Both the position numbers and the translations under genes were made by a program. Positions 53,729 to 64,000 of a DNA stretch of 64,000 nucleotides are shown here, in pieces. This stretch comes from a candidate division KSB1 bacterium (GTDB taxonomy: Bacteria; Zhuqueibacterota; Zhuqueibacteria; JANLFK01; Oleimicrobiaceae), in NCBI GenBank assembly GCA_024655945.1, contig JANLFK010000006.1:124001-188000 (forward strand). The letters run 5' to 3'. Numbering within the stretch: position 1 is the first letter of the stretch; each line of letters opens with the position of its first letter. Below the pieces are notes generated by a model. It ran no database searches. It saw only the letters and a list, made by a program, of their open reading frames with translations, and was not told the DNA's origin.

Positions 53729-53927
53729 GCGCTCTGCACCTCCTTCCTTCTGGGCCGGCAGGAGAGTCTGTCCTCCGCCTCAGCCACCCACATACCAACA
53801 TTCAACAGCCACTCGCTCCCACAGGTTTCCACAGTTGCTTTCCCTTGGTTCTCACCTCATTCCTTTGCCGCATTCCCGAAGAGTCTCTCGCCTATTTTCT
53901 TGCTCTCTCACTGTGCCGGGCAGGCGC

Positions 53928-54683
53928 TCAACGGTCCAGGCGGAATTTCTCCCCCAGGTAAAGCTTCCGCGCCTCGGGGTCGTTGGCTAAGAACTCTGAG
54001 GTCCCTGACTTGAGCACGACCCCCTCGTAGAGCAGATATGCCCGGTCAGTGATTGAAAGCGTCTCATGGACGTTGTGGTCAGTGATGAGCACGCCAATAT
54101 TCTTCTCCTTCAAGCGCGCGACGATGGCCTGAATGTCCTCCACCGCGATGGGGTCCACCCCTGCAAACGGCTCGTCCAGCAAAATGAACTTTGGTTTGGT
54201 GACCAGTGCCCTGGTTATCTCCGCGCGTCGCCTCTCCCCTCCGGACAGGGTATAGGCTTTGTTCTTGGCCAGATGGGCGATGTCCAGCTCGTTGAGCAGT
54301 TCCTCGAGGCGTTGCCTCCGCTCCTCGCGGCTGAGCTCCATCGTCTCCAGGATGGCCAGAATGTTTTCCTCCACCGTCAGTTTGCGGAAGATCGACGGCT
54401 CTTGCGACAGATAGGCAATTCCCGTCTGCGCCCGCCGGTACATGGGCAAGTGCGTGATCTCGCACTCGTCCAAGAAAATCCTTCCGGCCGTGGGACGAAT
54501 CATCCCGGTAATCATGTAGAAGGTGGTCGTCTTGCCCGCTCCGTTGGGTCCCAGCAGTCCAACGATCTCGCCCTGTCGCACCTCGATGGAGACCCCGTTG
54601 ACCACTTTTCTCTTGCTGTAGACCTTGACCAGCTCCTCGGAGCGGAGGAGCATGCGGTGGTCACCACCTCCAGCCTGGGTCAT
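53928..54683 (-). CDS. lptB: LPS export ABC transporter ATPase LptB
   Basis: A 251-residue ABC ATPase that powers LPS extraction from the inner membrane. Motifs are Walker A GPNGAGKTTT, Q-loop YLSQEPSIFRKLTVEENI, signature LSGGERRRAEI, Walker B FILLDEPFAGVDP and the switch His in ITDHNVHETL. Its start overlaps the lptA stop as ATGA. LptF and LptG, the membrane partners, are not in this window. Confidence 0.97.
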   Translation of the reverse strand: MTQAGGGDHRMLLRSEELVKVYSKRKVVNGVSIEVRQGEIVGLLGPNGAGKTTTFYMITGMIRPTAGRIFLDECEITHLPMYRRAQTGIAYLSQEPSIFRKLTVEENILAILETMELSREERRQRLEELLNELDIAHLAKNKAYTLSGGERRRAEITRALVTKPKFILLDEPFAGVDPIAVEDIQAIVARLKEKNIGVLITDHNVHETLSITDRAYLLYEGVVLKSGTSEFLANDPEARKLYLGEKFRLDR

Positions 54684-55840
54684 CCTGTTGCTCGTCTGGT
54701 CCCTTGCCCATTGCCAGCGGGAATACTTCCCTCCAGGCGCGGCGGGTAGAAGACACCGCTGGTCTTGCCCGGCGCGCTCTCGATGCGCACGCGGCGCAAC
54801 TTGCCGTCCTCAAGGTAAAGGAGTATCCGGTCGCCGCTGATGAGGTTCACTCCCTTGAATTCGCCCTCTTCCACCACGTGGTAGAGGCTCGTTGCCTGCT
54901 CCTCGATGGTCATCTCTCGAACCTGTTCCTCGACCAACTGGATGGTTACCCGCTGCCCGGTGAGGCGATTGACGCGCGCTTCTGGGTTGAGCGAGTCACT
55001 GGGCGAGGTGATTAGCGCCTCGCCTTGGACAACGATGGTGCGCACCGCCTGTCCGTTGAGGAACACCTCCATTGTCGTGCCGCGCAGATGGTCCTGGCCG
55101 TAGACCCCGTGGGGCGAGGCCGTGAGCACCACCTTCTGCTCGTCGTCGAAGTACTCGGCTCTGCCACAGCTCACGAGCAGGCGCCCCTTGCTGAGCGTGA
55201 CGCTGTCGGTGACCAGGGCGCGCGCCCCTGCGTCGAAGACCTCCATCTTGTCGCCCAGCAGCACTAGCGAATCGCCCCCGGTGCTGTCCGTCTTAACCAG
55301 ACGGGGGGAATCTGTGGCCACCCCATAGCCGGTGGCACGAAAGTACTCCAGTCGGCCGCAGGTGAGCGTGGTGAAGCGGGCGGTGTCGGCAAGAATGACC
55401 CGCCCCGAGGCCAGCGCCCGCTCCTCTGGCTCGAAGTAGGTCAGCCTCTCGGCTGCCAGCCGCCGCGTGCTATCATAGACCACCGGATGCCCCTCTGCCT
55501 CCTCCACGCGGCTGAACTCGTTGTAGGCGACGCGCGCGGCGTACAGCCTGCGTCTTCCGGTATCGATGCGCACGCGGCCGATGAAGACCACGGTGCCTGC
55601 TGCTTCGTCGCGGAGCGCCTGCTCGCATGACATGGTGGCGCGCCCCTGACGAAAGAGGACGTCCCCTTCCAGTCTCTGCAGAATCCGCCCCTCCACTGTC
55701 TGCCCGCTGAGACGTGCGGCCCTGATAAGTCGCAGCCGCTCATCCTGAGCGCGGGCGCGAAGACAAACGCAGGCGAAGAGCACCACGCCCACGAAGACCG
55801 TCAGTCGCGCACCGTCTCTTCCCACCACACCCGTCTTCAT
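54680..55840 (-). CDS. lptA: LptA/OstA-like periplasmic LPS-transport protein (long form)
   Basis: At 386 residues this is about twice the length of E. coli LptA. After a signal peptide it contains repeated OstA-type beta units (for example GDVLFRQGRATMSCEQAL, GRVRIDTGRRRLYAARV and GRLEYFRATGYGV), fitting a long beta-jellyroll bridge. It ends with ESAPGKTSGVFYPPRLEG. It is flanked by lptC and lptB with overlap or a 15-bp gap, so its role in the Lpt bridge is well supported. GGGGGGAGGG precedes the ATG. Confidence 0.85.
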   Translation of the reverse strand: MKTGVVGRDGARLTVFVGVVLFACVCLRARAQDERLRLIRAARLSGQTVEGRILQRLEGDVLFRQGRATMSCEQALRDEAAGTVVFIGRVRIDTGRRRLYAARVAYNEFSRVEEAEGHPVVYDSTRRLAAERLTYFEPEERALASGRVILADTARFTTLTCGRLEYFRATGYGVATDSPRLVKTDSTGGDSLVLLGDKMEVFDAGARALVTDSVTLSKGRLLVSCGRAEYFDDEQKVVLTASPHGVYGQDHLRGTTMEVFLNGQAVRTIVVQGEALITSPSDSLNPEARVNRLTGQRVTIQLVEEQVREMTIEEQATSLYHVVEEGEFKGVNLISGDRILLYLEDGKLRRVRIESAPGKTSGVFYPPRLEGSIPAGNGQGTRRATG

Positions 55841-55855
55841 CTTCCCTCCCCCCGG

Positions 55856-56485
55856 CTACTCCGGTGCTCCACCTGAGGGCGGCCGACTTTGCCCCACCGC
55901 CGAGTCCGCACGCACGCGCCTGGGCCGAACGTGCCGCTCCAAGTCGAGATCGATCTTGCGCTCTGTTACGCCGCGCGGCTCATAGAAGGTGTAGTTGCGC
56001 AAGTTCTTGTCGGACTCGAACCCTTTTCCGTACAGGGTGTCGCCCGGGCCGCGCACGATCGTCACCGGGGCGTCGGAGTAGACCTTGTCGTTCTCCTTTG
56101 TGTAGAACAGACGCTGCGTGAGCAGCACCACGCCGCTGTCGGAAACCACGACCACATTGCCATGCGCCTCGACGTCGTAGGAGGCTTCGTGCATCACGCC
56201 AGAGTCGGCGGTGACGTGGGACAAATGGTCGCCTTCATCGTTGAACAGGTCTACTTCCACGCCCTGGTCGAAGCGATAGACTCTGTCCCCCTTGTACTTG
56301 ACCATGTGCCCGTACCTGATGACGGCTGTGGGTCTTCCCTCCTTGGTGCTGACCACGCGCGAGTGCCAGCCCTCCTGCTCCACCGGCCTCCCCTCAGGGG
56401 GACGGGCAGTAGTCCGCGGCGTCTCCTTTCGTGCGCAGGCGACAATGAGCGGTGCCAGGCCGACGACCAGAACCCACCGTGTCAT
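55856..56485 (-). CDS. lptC: LptC-like LPS export protein, lipoprotein-type signal
   Basis: The 209-residue protein has a signal with the lipobox-like LIVAC, so it may be lipid-anchored rather than spanning the membrane as in E. coli. The body shows AVIRYGHMVKYKGDRVYRF, SHVTADSGVMHEASYDVEA and GNVVVVSDSGVVLLTQRLFY, the strand-turn pattern of LptC. Its start overlaps kdsD by 4 bp (ATGA). Confidence 0.87.
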   Translation of the reverse strand: MTRWVLVVGLAPLIVACARKETPRTTARPPEGRPVEQEGWHSRVVSTKEGRPTAVIRYGHMVKYKGDRVYRFDQGVEVDLFNDEGDHLSHVTADSGVMHEASYDVEAHGNVVVVSDSGVVLLTQRLFYTKENDKVYSDAPVTIVRGPGDTLYGKGFESDKNLRNYTFYEPRGVTERKIDLDLERHVRPRRVRADSAVGQSRPPSGGAPE

Positions 56486-57489
56486 GACACTCCAGCTTCC
56501 AGGAAGTCGTGGAGGTGAATCATCCCCACCGGGTGGTTTTCCCTGTCCACCACCACGATCTGCATGATGTTGAGGTCCTCCATGATGCGCAGGGCGTCGA
56601 TAGCCATGGACCCCACCTGCACCGTCTTCGGCTTGTCGTTCATCACGTCGGCGGCAGTGAGCGTGCGCACGTCAATGTCCCGCTCCATCAGGCGGCGCAG
56701 GTCACCATCGGTGATGATGCCGCGCAGCACTTCCTGCTCGTCCACGACGCACGTGCCGCCGAAGCGCTTGCGGGTGATCTCGAGGATGGCCTCGCGCAGC
56801 GGGGTGCTGAGCTTCACTTTGGCCACCTTCTCGCCGGTGAACATGATGTCGTCCACCTTGAGGCGCAACCTTTTGCCCAGCGAGCCCCCGGGGTGGAGAA
56901 ACGCGAAATCCTCGGGGCCGAAGCGGCGCCGTTCCAAGAGCGCCACCGCCAACGCATCCCCCATGGCTAAGGCGGCGGTGCTGCTGGCAGTGGGCGCAAG
57001 GTCGTTGGGACAGGCCTCTTCCTGCACGCTCACATCCAGCACCACGTCGCTGCGTTCGGCCAATGCGGAGCGGCGGTTGCCAATGAGCGAGATGATGGGC
57101 ACGCCGATCCGCCGCAAGGCCGGGAAGAGGCGCGTCAATTCGCCGGTGTTGCCGCTCTTGGAGACGCAGATAACCACGTCGTCCTTGCGCACTAAGCCAA
57201 GGTCACCGTGCACCCCTTCGGCGGCGTGCATGAAAATCGCGGCCGTGCCGGTGCTGGTCAGCGTGGCAGCAATCTTGGAGGCGACGATCCCCGACTTGCC
57301 CATGCCGGTGACGATCACACGACCGCGGCAGTTGTACAACAAGTCCACGGCCTTGACAAATGCCTCGCCCACCCGGTCAACCAAGGCGTAAAGTGCGCGC
57401 GCCTCGATCTCCAGGACCCGTCTCCCGGTGGCAATCGCCTGCGCAGCCTCAGCATTCACATTCGATAATGGCGAAATAGTAGCTTCCAT
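56482..57489 (-). CDS. kdsD: Arabinose-5-phosphate isomerase (KdsD/KpsF type)
   Basis: A 335-residue enzyme that converts ribulose 5-phosphate to arabinose 5-phosphate, the first step to Kdo. The N-terminal SIS domain shows GMGKSGIVASKIAATLTSTG and the HAAEGVHGDLG loop with the active His; two CBS domains follow (about 200-335, for example VVDEQEVLRGIITDGDLRRL). It stands just before lptC, as in many Gram-negative genomes. The kdsC phosphatase, often next to it, is missing here. Confidence 0.95.
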   Translation of the reverse strand: MEATISPLSNVNAEAAQAIATGRRVLEIEARALYALVDRVGEAFVKAVDLLYNCRGRVIVTGMGKSGIVASKIAATLTSTGTAAIFMHAAEGVHGDLGLVRKDDVVICVSKSGNTGELTRLFPALRRIGVPIISLIGNRRSALAERSDVVLDVSVQEEACPNDLAPTASSTAALAMGDALAVALLERRRFGPEDFAFLHPGGSLGKRLRLKVDDIMFTGEKVAKVKLSTPLREAILEITRKRFGGTCVVDEQEVLRGIITDGDLRRLMERDIDVRTLTAADVMNDKPKTVQVGSMAIDALRIMEDLNIMQIVVVDRENHPVGMIHLHDFLEAGVS

Positions 57490-57496
57490 GCAGCGT

Positions 57497-58174
57497 TCAC
57501 CTTGGAAAAGGGGTCACCCCCTCGATGACCACGTGTACCGAGTCGGCACCCGGAGGCCCTGGCGGGTGCAATCGATACCCTTTCGCAACCACTGTTTTCG
57601 GACCGGAAACGCCGTCCAGATTCCAGAGAAAGGCGTACAGGTTGCCTTCGGCAGCGGTGTCCGTGAAGAGCAGCGCGCCATTCACATAGAACTCCACCCG
57701 CTCGATGGGACTGGTCGGGTGCGTCACACGCGCCTCCACGCGAAAAGTGCCCAGTCCTGGCAGGGCCTCTCCTTCCCGCGGCCGAAGAATGGTCACCTGT
57801 GGCGGCTCTTCGCTCACCACGACCTCGGTCAGCGAACCGGTGGCCTGTGCGCCGTTCTCGTCGCGCACCACGACGGTCAGCTGGTAGGAGCCAGGTTGCG
57901 CGGGCGCCTGCCACAGAGCGCGCGGCCCTTGCGCAGAGCCAACGAACGCTCCACCGCTCCTGTTCCATTGATACGACAAAAGGTCCCCATCCGGGTCTTC
58001 GGCCTCGACGATGACCGTGGTAGTATCGCCAGGGAAGAGGTCATTGTCCAGGGCATAGACGCGCACGATGACCGGCGGCCGATTGGCCAGCTTCTCCACC
58101 AGACTGCACCCGGATAGAAGCACCGCCACGGCGATCATCATTGTCCAGTGGTACTTCAGCGCTGCTCGTTGCAT
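57497..58174 (-). CDS. Lipoprotein with PKD/Ig-like domains
   Basis: The 225-residue protein has a lipobox (LLSGC) and two beta-sandwich domains. The first is PKD-like (VEAEDPDGDLLSYQWNRSG, then GSYQLTVVVRDENGAQ), the second Ig-like of Big_9 kind (VEFYVNGALLFTDTAAEG). It should sit in the outer membrane or periplasm. It is embedded between the Kdo synthesis genes in the same transcript, so an envelope-building role is likely, but no partner is known. Confidence 0.8.
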   Translation of the reverse strand: MQRAALKYHWTMMIAVAVLLSGCSLVEKLANRPPVIVRVYALDNDLFPGDTTTVIVEAEDPDGDLLSYQWNRSGGAFVGSAQGPRALWQAPAQPGSYQLTVVVRDENGAQATGSLTEVVVSEEPPQVTILRPREGEALPGLGTFRVEARVTHPTSPIERVEFYVNGALLFTDTAAEGNLYAFLWNLDGVSGPKTVVAKGYRLHPPGPPGADSVHVVIEGVTPFPR

Positions 58175-58186
58175 CGCAATCTGCCT

Positions 58187-58954
58187 CTACAGCCTAATCG
58201 CCGCGGCCTGTTCCACCGCGCGATCGGCTCCCTCTCCAGACTCGACAAAGAGAATCAGCGTGTCGCCGCCGTCCAGGGCACTTGCCGGCAGCAGGAAGGT
58301 GCTCTCCACCACCTCGCCCGCCTGCAAACCCTCCACCCGCTGGCCCGAAAGGACTGCCCTCACCACGTGCCGGTGCCTATCCACGCCCAGGTCGCTCACC
58401 AGCACCGCCCGCACCAAGAGGGCAGGTGCTGGCTGCGCACCAAGCCGGGCCAGGCTCACCTGTACCTTCAGCTCCGCGCTCGTGCGCACCACCTCCCCCT
58501 CGATGGTGAACAAGCCCTGAGCGGTGCGGTGCGCGTCATAAAGCCGCCGGTAGCGGTCATAGGCAGTGGCAGCGCTGTGTGCCCCTTGCACACGACCTGC
58601 GGCACCGTCAAAGAACACATCGGGGATGCCCAGGGCTGTCTGGGCAAGTTCTTCGTAGCGCAGACGCGCCTCAGGCAGCGCATACTGATCGACCCACTTG
58701 CCAGGATTCGGCAGGTGGTACTCGGCAATGAGCAGATGGGCGCTGCCTACTTCCGCTTCGAGCTGAGCAAGAGCGTCGAGCGCATGGCCGCAATAGGCAG
58801 CAACAGGATCGTCACTGACAAATGCCTCGGCCAGGATCACGCGCTCCCGCTGGCTGCGCGGGTTCTTGGGGTCCAAGGGATTGTCCCGCGGCAGGTCCCC
58901 ACATTGGCATGCCACCACCAAGAGGACCACCGCGAGGCGCACTGCACCAGGCAT
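58187..58954 (-). CDS. Omp28-like lipoprotein with a thioredoxin-like fold
   Basis: The 255-residue protein begins with a lipoprotein signal (LLVVACQC). Residues 40-140 look like the thioredoxin fold of Omp28-related proteins (VILAEAFVSDDPVAAYCGHA, then VGSAHLLIAEYHLPNPG and GIPDVFFDG). The usual CxxC reads Y-C-G-H, with one Cys only, so redox activity is doubtful. The rest resembles a beta-domain. It sits 12 bp upstream of the Ig lipoprotein and 3 bp downstream of the CsgG-like gene. Confidence 0.7.
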   Translation of the reverse strand: MPGAVRLAVVLLVVACQCGDLPRDNPLDPKNPRSQRERVILAEAFVSDDPVAAYCGHALDALAQLEAEVGSAHLLIAEYHLPNPGKWVDQYALPEARLRYEELAQTALGIPDVFFDGAAGRVQGAHSAATAYDRYRRLYDAHRTAQGLFTIEGEVVRTSAELKVQVSLARLGAQPAPALLVRAVLVSDLGVDRHRHVVRAVLSGQRVEGLQAGEVVESTFLLPASALDGGDTLILFVESGEGADRAVEQAAAIRL

Positions 58955-58957
58955 ATC

Positions 58958-59821
58958 TCACCACCTGTAACTGAGCGCCAAGCGCACCCCGGCGCTCTCC
59001 CACACAGGGCGGAGAACCAAGCGTCTCGTCCGTGGCTCTTCTGCTGCGGCCCCGACGTAGTTTGACTCTCCCCTGTTGGCCGCAATCAGGGCAAGCGTCG
59101 CCGCACCGGCCACGCCGGTCACGCCCAGCAGCACATTGCGCGCCTTCATGTAGCTATTAGCCCGGTCGTAGGTGCGATCGAAATCCGCCAGGCGCGTAGC
59201 CTGCTGATACTCGGTGTATGCGTCGCGGTAGTTGAGGTGCGTGATGAGCGTCGCCAGGCCGCACACTCCGGTTACCCCCAGCGCAAACGAGGCCGGGTAG
59301 TTCCGCAAACGCACCTGCTGCTGATATTGGCCGTTGCCCGTCAGGTCGTAAACGATGTTCTGCGCCAACAGACCGACCATCTGCGGCAGAGCCTGAGGGC
59401 CGCGACCCTCGACCTTCTCGCCGAGCACTCTGCCGCTGCTCACCTCGACCATGTGGGCATCTATGCGCAAAGCGCCAGCTGAGCGACCAATGGCCCCCTG
59501 AATCACGTAGCGCGCGCCAGCCATCTGCCCAACTGCCAACGCCTGTTCCTCGTTCAACAGCCCAGCCTGTGCCAGCGCCAGTTCCTGCATCACCCCGTCC
59601 AGCGTGCTGCGCTCCAGCACCTGAAGGTAAGGCGAGCGAGAAAGCTCCGTCTTGAGCATCTCCGGCACGATGGCGCACAGCCTGTCCCAGTCTCTCATCC
59701 CGCTGACGTTCTGAAACTCCAACACTGCCACCGTGACGGCGGTCTGCCCGCTCGCCTGGGAAAGGCCCACGGTGAGGAGGACCAGGGTGAGCATGAGGAG
59801 TTGCGACAGACGGCCGCGCAT
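58958..59821 (-). CDS. CsgG-like secreted protein
   Basis: The 287-residue protein has a signal peptide (ending SQASGQ). The first domain is like CsgG/DUF4810-type lipoprotein-associated folds (VAVLEFQNVSGMRDWDRL, then YLQVLERSTLDGVMQEL and GARYVIQGAIGRSAGAL). A hydrophobic middle (SFALGVTGVCGLATLI and NVLLGVTGVAGAATLALI) could lie in the outer membrane. A GTG at 59833 overlapping the kdsA stop (GTGA) is the alternative start. It may form or guard a pore, which is inference. Confidence 0.75.
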   Translation of the reverse strand: MRGRLSQLLMLTLVLLTVGLSQASGQTAVTVAVLEFQNVSGMRDWDRLCAIVPEMLKTELSRSPYLQVLERSTLDGVMQELALAQAGLLNEEQALAVGQMAGARYVIQGAIGRSAGALRIDAHMVEVSSGRVLGEKVEGRGPQALPQMVGLLAQNIVYDLTGNGQYQQQVRLRNYPASFALGVTGVCGLATLITHLNYRDAYTEYQQATRLADFDRTYDRANSYMKARNVLLGVTGVAGAATLALIAANRGESNYVGAAAEEPRTRRLVLRPVWESAGVRLALSYRW

Positions 59822-59829
59822 GACTGTGC

Positions 59830-60675
59830 TCACGTGATGGGGTGCGCTGCCTCGAGCTCCCGGCGAAGCTCGTCCATGCGCCGCAGGTGGATGAGCAGCC
59901 GCTCCAGCCTGTCCAGAGGCCACATGCTGGCTGCGTCGCACAGCGCCTCCCGGCAGTTGGGATGCGTCTCGATGAACACCGCCTCACACCCTGCCGCCAT
60001 TGCTGCCCGCGCCAGGCCCGGCACAAACTCCGGCCGCCCACCGGCTGGGTCGCTGGAAGGCACCCCATAGACGCGTATGGCGTGGGTCGGGTCAAAGACC
60101 ACCGGATAGCCGAGACCACGCATGATGGCAAAAGAGCGAAAGTCCACCACAAGGTTGTGGTAGCCGAAGAAAGTGCCCCGCTCGGTGAGGAGGATGTTAT
60201 GGTTGCCAACGCCCTCCACCTTGCCGATGACGTGCTTCATGTCAGTCGGGTCCAGGAACTGACCCTTCTTGATGTTGAGCGCCTTGCCGGTCCGCGCTGC
60301 CGCAAGGGTCAGGCTGGTCTGCATGGAGAGGTAGGCAGGAATCTGGATGACATCCAGCACCTCTGCCGCCGGTTCAGCCTCATGCTGCTCGTGGATGTCC
60401 GAAAGAACCGGCACGCCTATCTCTTCCTTGACCCTCTGCAGGATGCGCAGCCCCTTTTCTAAGCCTGGGCCCTGATAGGAATTGGCCGACGAGCGATTGT
60501 CCTTCAGGTACGATGACTTGAAAATGAAGGGCATGCCCACGCGACGGGCGATCTTTTGCACCTCTGCGGCTGTGCGCAGCACCAGCTCTTCCGATTCGAT
60601 GACGCATGGCCCGGCAATCAGCGCCAGCGGTCGCCCGGGCCCAATGCTAATGTCGCCAACGGTCACGGTTCGCAC
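59830..60675 (-). CDS. kdsA: 3-deoxy-8-phosphooctulonate synthase (KdsA), metal-type
   Basis: The 281-residue enzyme condenses arabinose 5-phosphate and phosphoenolpyruvate to Kdo-8-phosphate. It has LIAGPCVIES near the N-terminus; the Cys marks the metal-dependent class, unlike E. coli KdsA. FKSSYLKDNRSSANSYQGPGL and GYHNLVVDFRSFAIMR are catalytic or binding regions. GTG start at 60675 follows GGAG. It lies between pyrG and the three inserted envelope genes. Confidence 0.96.
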   Translation of the reverse strand: MRTVTVGDISIGPGRPLALIAGPCVIESEELVLRTAAEVQKIARRVGMPFIFKSSYLKDNRSSANSYQGPGLEKGLRILQRVKEEIGVPVLSDIHEQHEAEPAAEVLDVIQIPAYLSMQTSLTLAAARTGKALNIKKGQFLDPTDMKHVIGKVEGVGNHNILLTERGTFFGYHNLVVDFRSFAIMRGLGYPVVFDPTHAIRVYGVPSSDPAGGRPEFVPGLARAAMAAGCEAVFIETHPNCREALCDAASMWPLDRLERLLIHLRRMDELRRELEAAHPIT

Positions 60676-60692
60676 TTTTGCCAGCTCCAGAC

Positions 60693-63085
<2,393 letters not shown>

Positions 63086-63093
63086 CGCCACCC

Positions 63094-63384
63094 CTACCGC
63101 AGCACCTTAGGCACGCTGAAGAAGCCGGCCCGAGAGCGCGGCGCCCTGGCCAGGGCTGCCTCGCGCCTGAGGCCTCGTCTGACCACGTCTCGGCGCACAC
63201 GTTGCACCGTCACTTCGGGCTGCTCCATGGGCTGCACTCCTGTGGTGTCCACCTGCTGCAGCTGAGCCATATAGTCCACAATGCGCGAAAGCTCGGCCGC
63301 CATACGCGGCACCTCATCGGGCTGCAGATGAAGTCGTGCCAGCCGTGCGACGTGCTGTACCTCCTCCGGAGTAACCTGCAACAA
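63094..63384 (-). CDS. gatC: Glutamyl-tRNA(Gln)/aspartyl-tRNA(Asn) amidotransferase subunit C
   Basis: The 96-residue protein has the GatC pattern: VTPEEVQHVARLARLHLQ, later ELSRIVDYMAQLQQVDTTGV and VRRDVVRRGL. It would scaffold GatA and GatB in making Gln-tRNA or Asn-tRNA. gatA and gatB are not adjacent. It begins with TTG (63384 or 63381) after GGGAGGAG, and is the first gene after the strong promoter. Confidence 0.93.
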   Translation of the reverse strand: MLQVTPEEVQHVARLARLHLQPDEVPRMAAELSRIVDYMAQLQQVDTTGVQPMEQPEVTVQRVRRDVVRRGLRREAALARAPRSRAGFFSVPKVLR

Positions 63385-63428
63385 ACGCTCCTCCCGAATA
63401 GGGCACTCCTCTTCAACGGAGTCGCCCT

Positions 63429-63457
63429 AATATAAGAGAATCGCCCCTCATTGTCAA
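63429..63457 (-). promoter_or_regulatory. Strong promoter heading the gatC-kdsB-pyrG-kdsA run
   Basis: TTGACA, a 17-bp spacer and TATATT on the minus strand, with a start near 63422 and a short leader of about 38 nt. It is the best promoter match in the window. Confidence 0.72.
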
Positions 63458-63568
63458 GCTTCTTTTCTTGCCTGTGGCATAGTATTTGTTAGGCGGCCTC
63501 GGCGGGAGCCATAGAGAGGAGCAAACGAGAGTGGTTTGAGAGAGACGGCAGGGGGTGGACGCATAGGC

Positions 63569-63620
63569 AGGCAACGGCCCTGCACCTTCCCTCGCGGTGC
63601 AGGGCCGCCGGCATTTGCCT
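63569..63620 (-). terminator. Long stem-loop after the right-edge gene
   Basis: GGCCCTGCACC and GGTGCAGGGCC form a perfect 11-bp stem (9-nt loop), with AGGCAA/TTGCCT pairing outside it. It directly follows the stop at 63621. No U-tract on either strand. The rest of 63385-63620 holds the gatC promoter and no gene. Confidence 0.5.
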
Positions 63621-64000
63621 CTACTTGACCAGGCGAAGGGTAGACTTGACCTCCTGGGTCATGGGGATGGCCATATCCACCGGGCCGCTCACTGCCGCTG
63701 TGCCCTCCATGAGCCTGTCGCTCTTCACCTCCAGCAGCGTGCCCGTCCTGTAGGCAAACAGGAAATGGCCGTTCTCCTCTCCTTCTCCTTCGAAGCTGAT
63801 GTTGGCGCCCATCTGGCTCCCCTCACCGCTCACGGTAAAGCTGCCTTGGGTCTTCACCTTCAGGCACTCAACGCCTTCGTGGGTCAATTGCTCGGCGAGC
63901 ATGTACAGGGTCTTCGAGGAGATGACCACGTCCAGACCACTCTGCTTGACGGTGTCGGTACGCGTCTCTTCCCACGTGTCTCCTAACTTCACCGCCTTTC
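63621..64000 (-). CDS. Partial gene at the right edge; DUF6263-like secreted protein C-terminus
   Basis: Only the last 126 or so codons are in the window and the frame is open to the edge. The stretch KLGDTWEETRTDTV and the final beta-strands (VDMAIPMTQEVKSTLRLVK) resemble the C-terminus of DUF6263-type periplasmic proteins. A GTG at 63992 is not a real start. It is transcribed toward the gatC promoter and ends in a long hairpin. Identity is tentative. Confidence 0.6.
   Translation of the reverse strand, partial: KAVKLGDTWEETRTDTVKQSGLDVVISSKTLYMLAEQLTHEGVECLKVKTQGSFTVSGEGSQMGANISFEGEGEENGHFLFAYRTGTLLEVKSDRLMEGTAAVSGPVDMAIPMTQEVKSTLRLVK

Overview
The window reads as chromosome of a GC-rich, Gram-negative bacterium of the FCB group, most like candidate division KSB1 or Calditrichota. 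The clues are two secreted proteins with a C-terminal 'NPFN' sorting/FlgD-like domain of the type IX secretion kind, a DUF5916 surface protein, DUF3857/transglutaminase proteins, an M16 peptidase pair and a complete lptC-lptA-lptB-rpoN block. This placement is inference; no rRNA, tRNA, CRISPR array, insertion sequence or prophage was seen.

Layout. 1-3.3 kb (minus): a NuoE/NuoF-type NADH-linked flavoprotein pair, NuoF fused to a GltD-like Fe-S domain, broken by two nonsense codons and three indels, with a receiver-only protein upstream. 3.5-13.2 kb (minus): a co-directional run of membrane-anchored receiver, small unknown, TPM protein, nucleotidyltransferase, LemA, CstA transporter, SLC13/DASS transporter (one frameshift), soluble PAS kinase and NtrC-type sigma-54 activator. 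13.4-21.4 kb (minus): an AgmX/TonB-C-like protein, a 1768-residue FG-GAP/PEGA/InlB-repeat surface protein and a DegT-family aminotransferase. 21.8-24.7 kb (plus): an ECF sigma factor, an anti-sigma factor with an outside HEAT-like domain, and a secreted DUF4097 solenoid with twelve exact 18-residue repeats. 25-32.6 kb (minus): inactive and active M16 peptidases and two DUF3857/transglutaminases, one without its catalytic residues. 32.9-40.2 kb (minus): LiaF-like protein, small methyltransferase (frameshifted), secreted M1 aminopeptidase, unknown protein, DUF5916 protein. 40.4-42.2 kb (plus): MEMO1-family protein and a DUF2520 dehydrogenase-like protein. 42.3-48.3 kb (minus): acyl-CoA synthetase, small proteins, Smr, NUDIX, an extremely acidic Trp-rich microprotein and two glycosyltransferases. 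48.4-63.4 kb (minus): gatC-kdsB-pyrG-kdsA, three envelope genes, kdsD-lptC-lptA-lptB-rpoN-hslV-hslU-argF and a FemAB-like protein, a long run headed by a near-consensus promoter. A partial gene lies at the right edge.

How it works together. The right half builds and exports LPS (Kdo synthesis, CTP supply, Lpt bridge) and couples it to rpoN and the HslUV protease. The left half contains a sigma-54 activator and kinase next to carbon-uptake transporters. The middle is mostly secreted or envelope proteins. Several promoters share one form: TTGACA/TTGACT/TTGCNN, a 16-17 bp spacer, and TATATT or TAAATT. Start codons were set mainly by Shine-Dalgarno spacing and by ATGA/GTGA overlaps.

Caution: five single-gene indels, at least two in homopolymers, and two nonsense codons may be sequence errors rather than biology.
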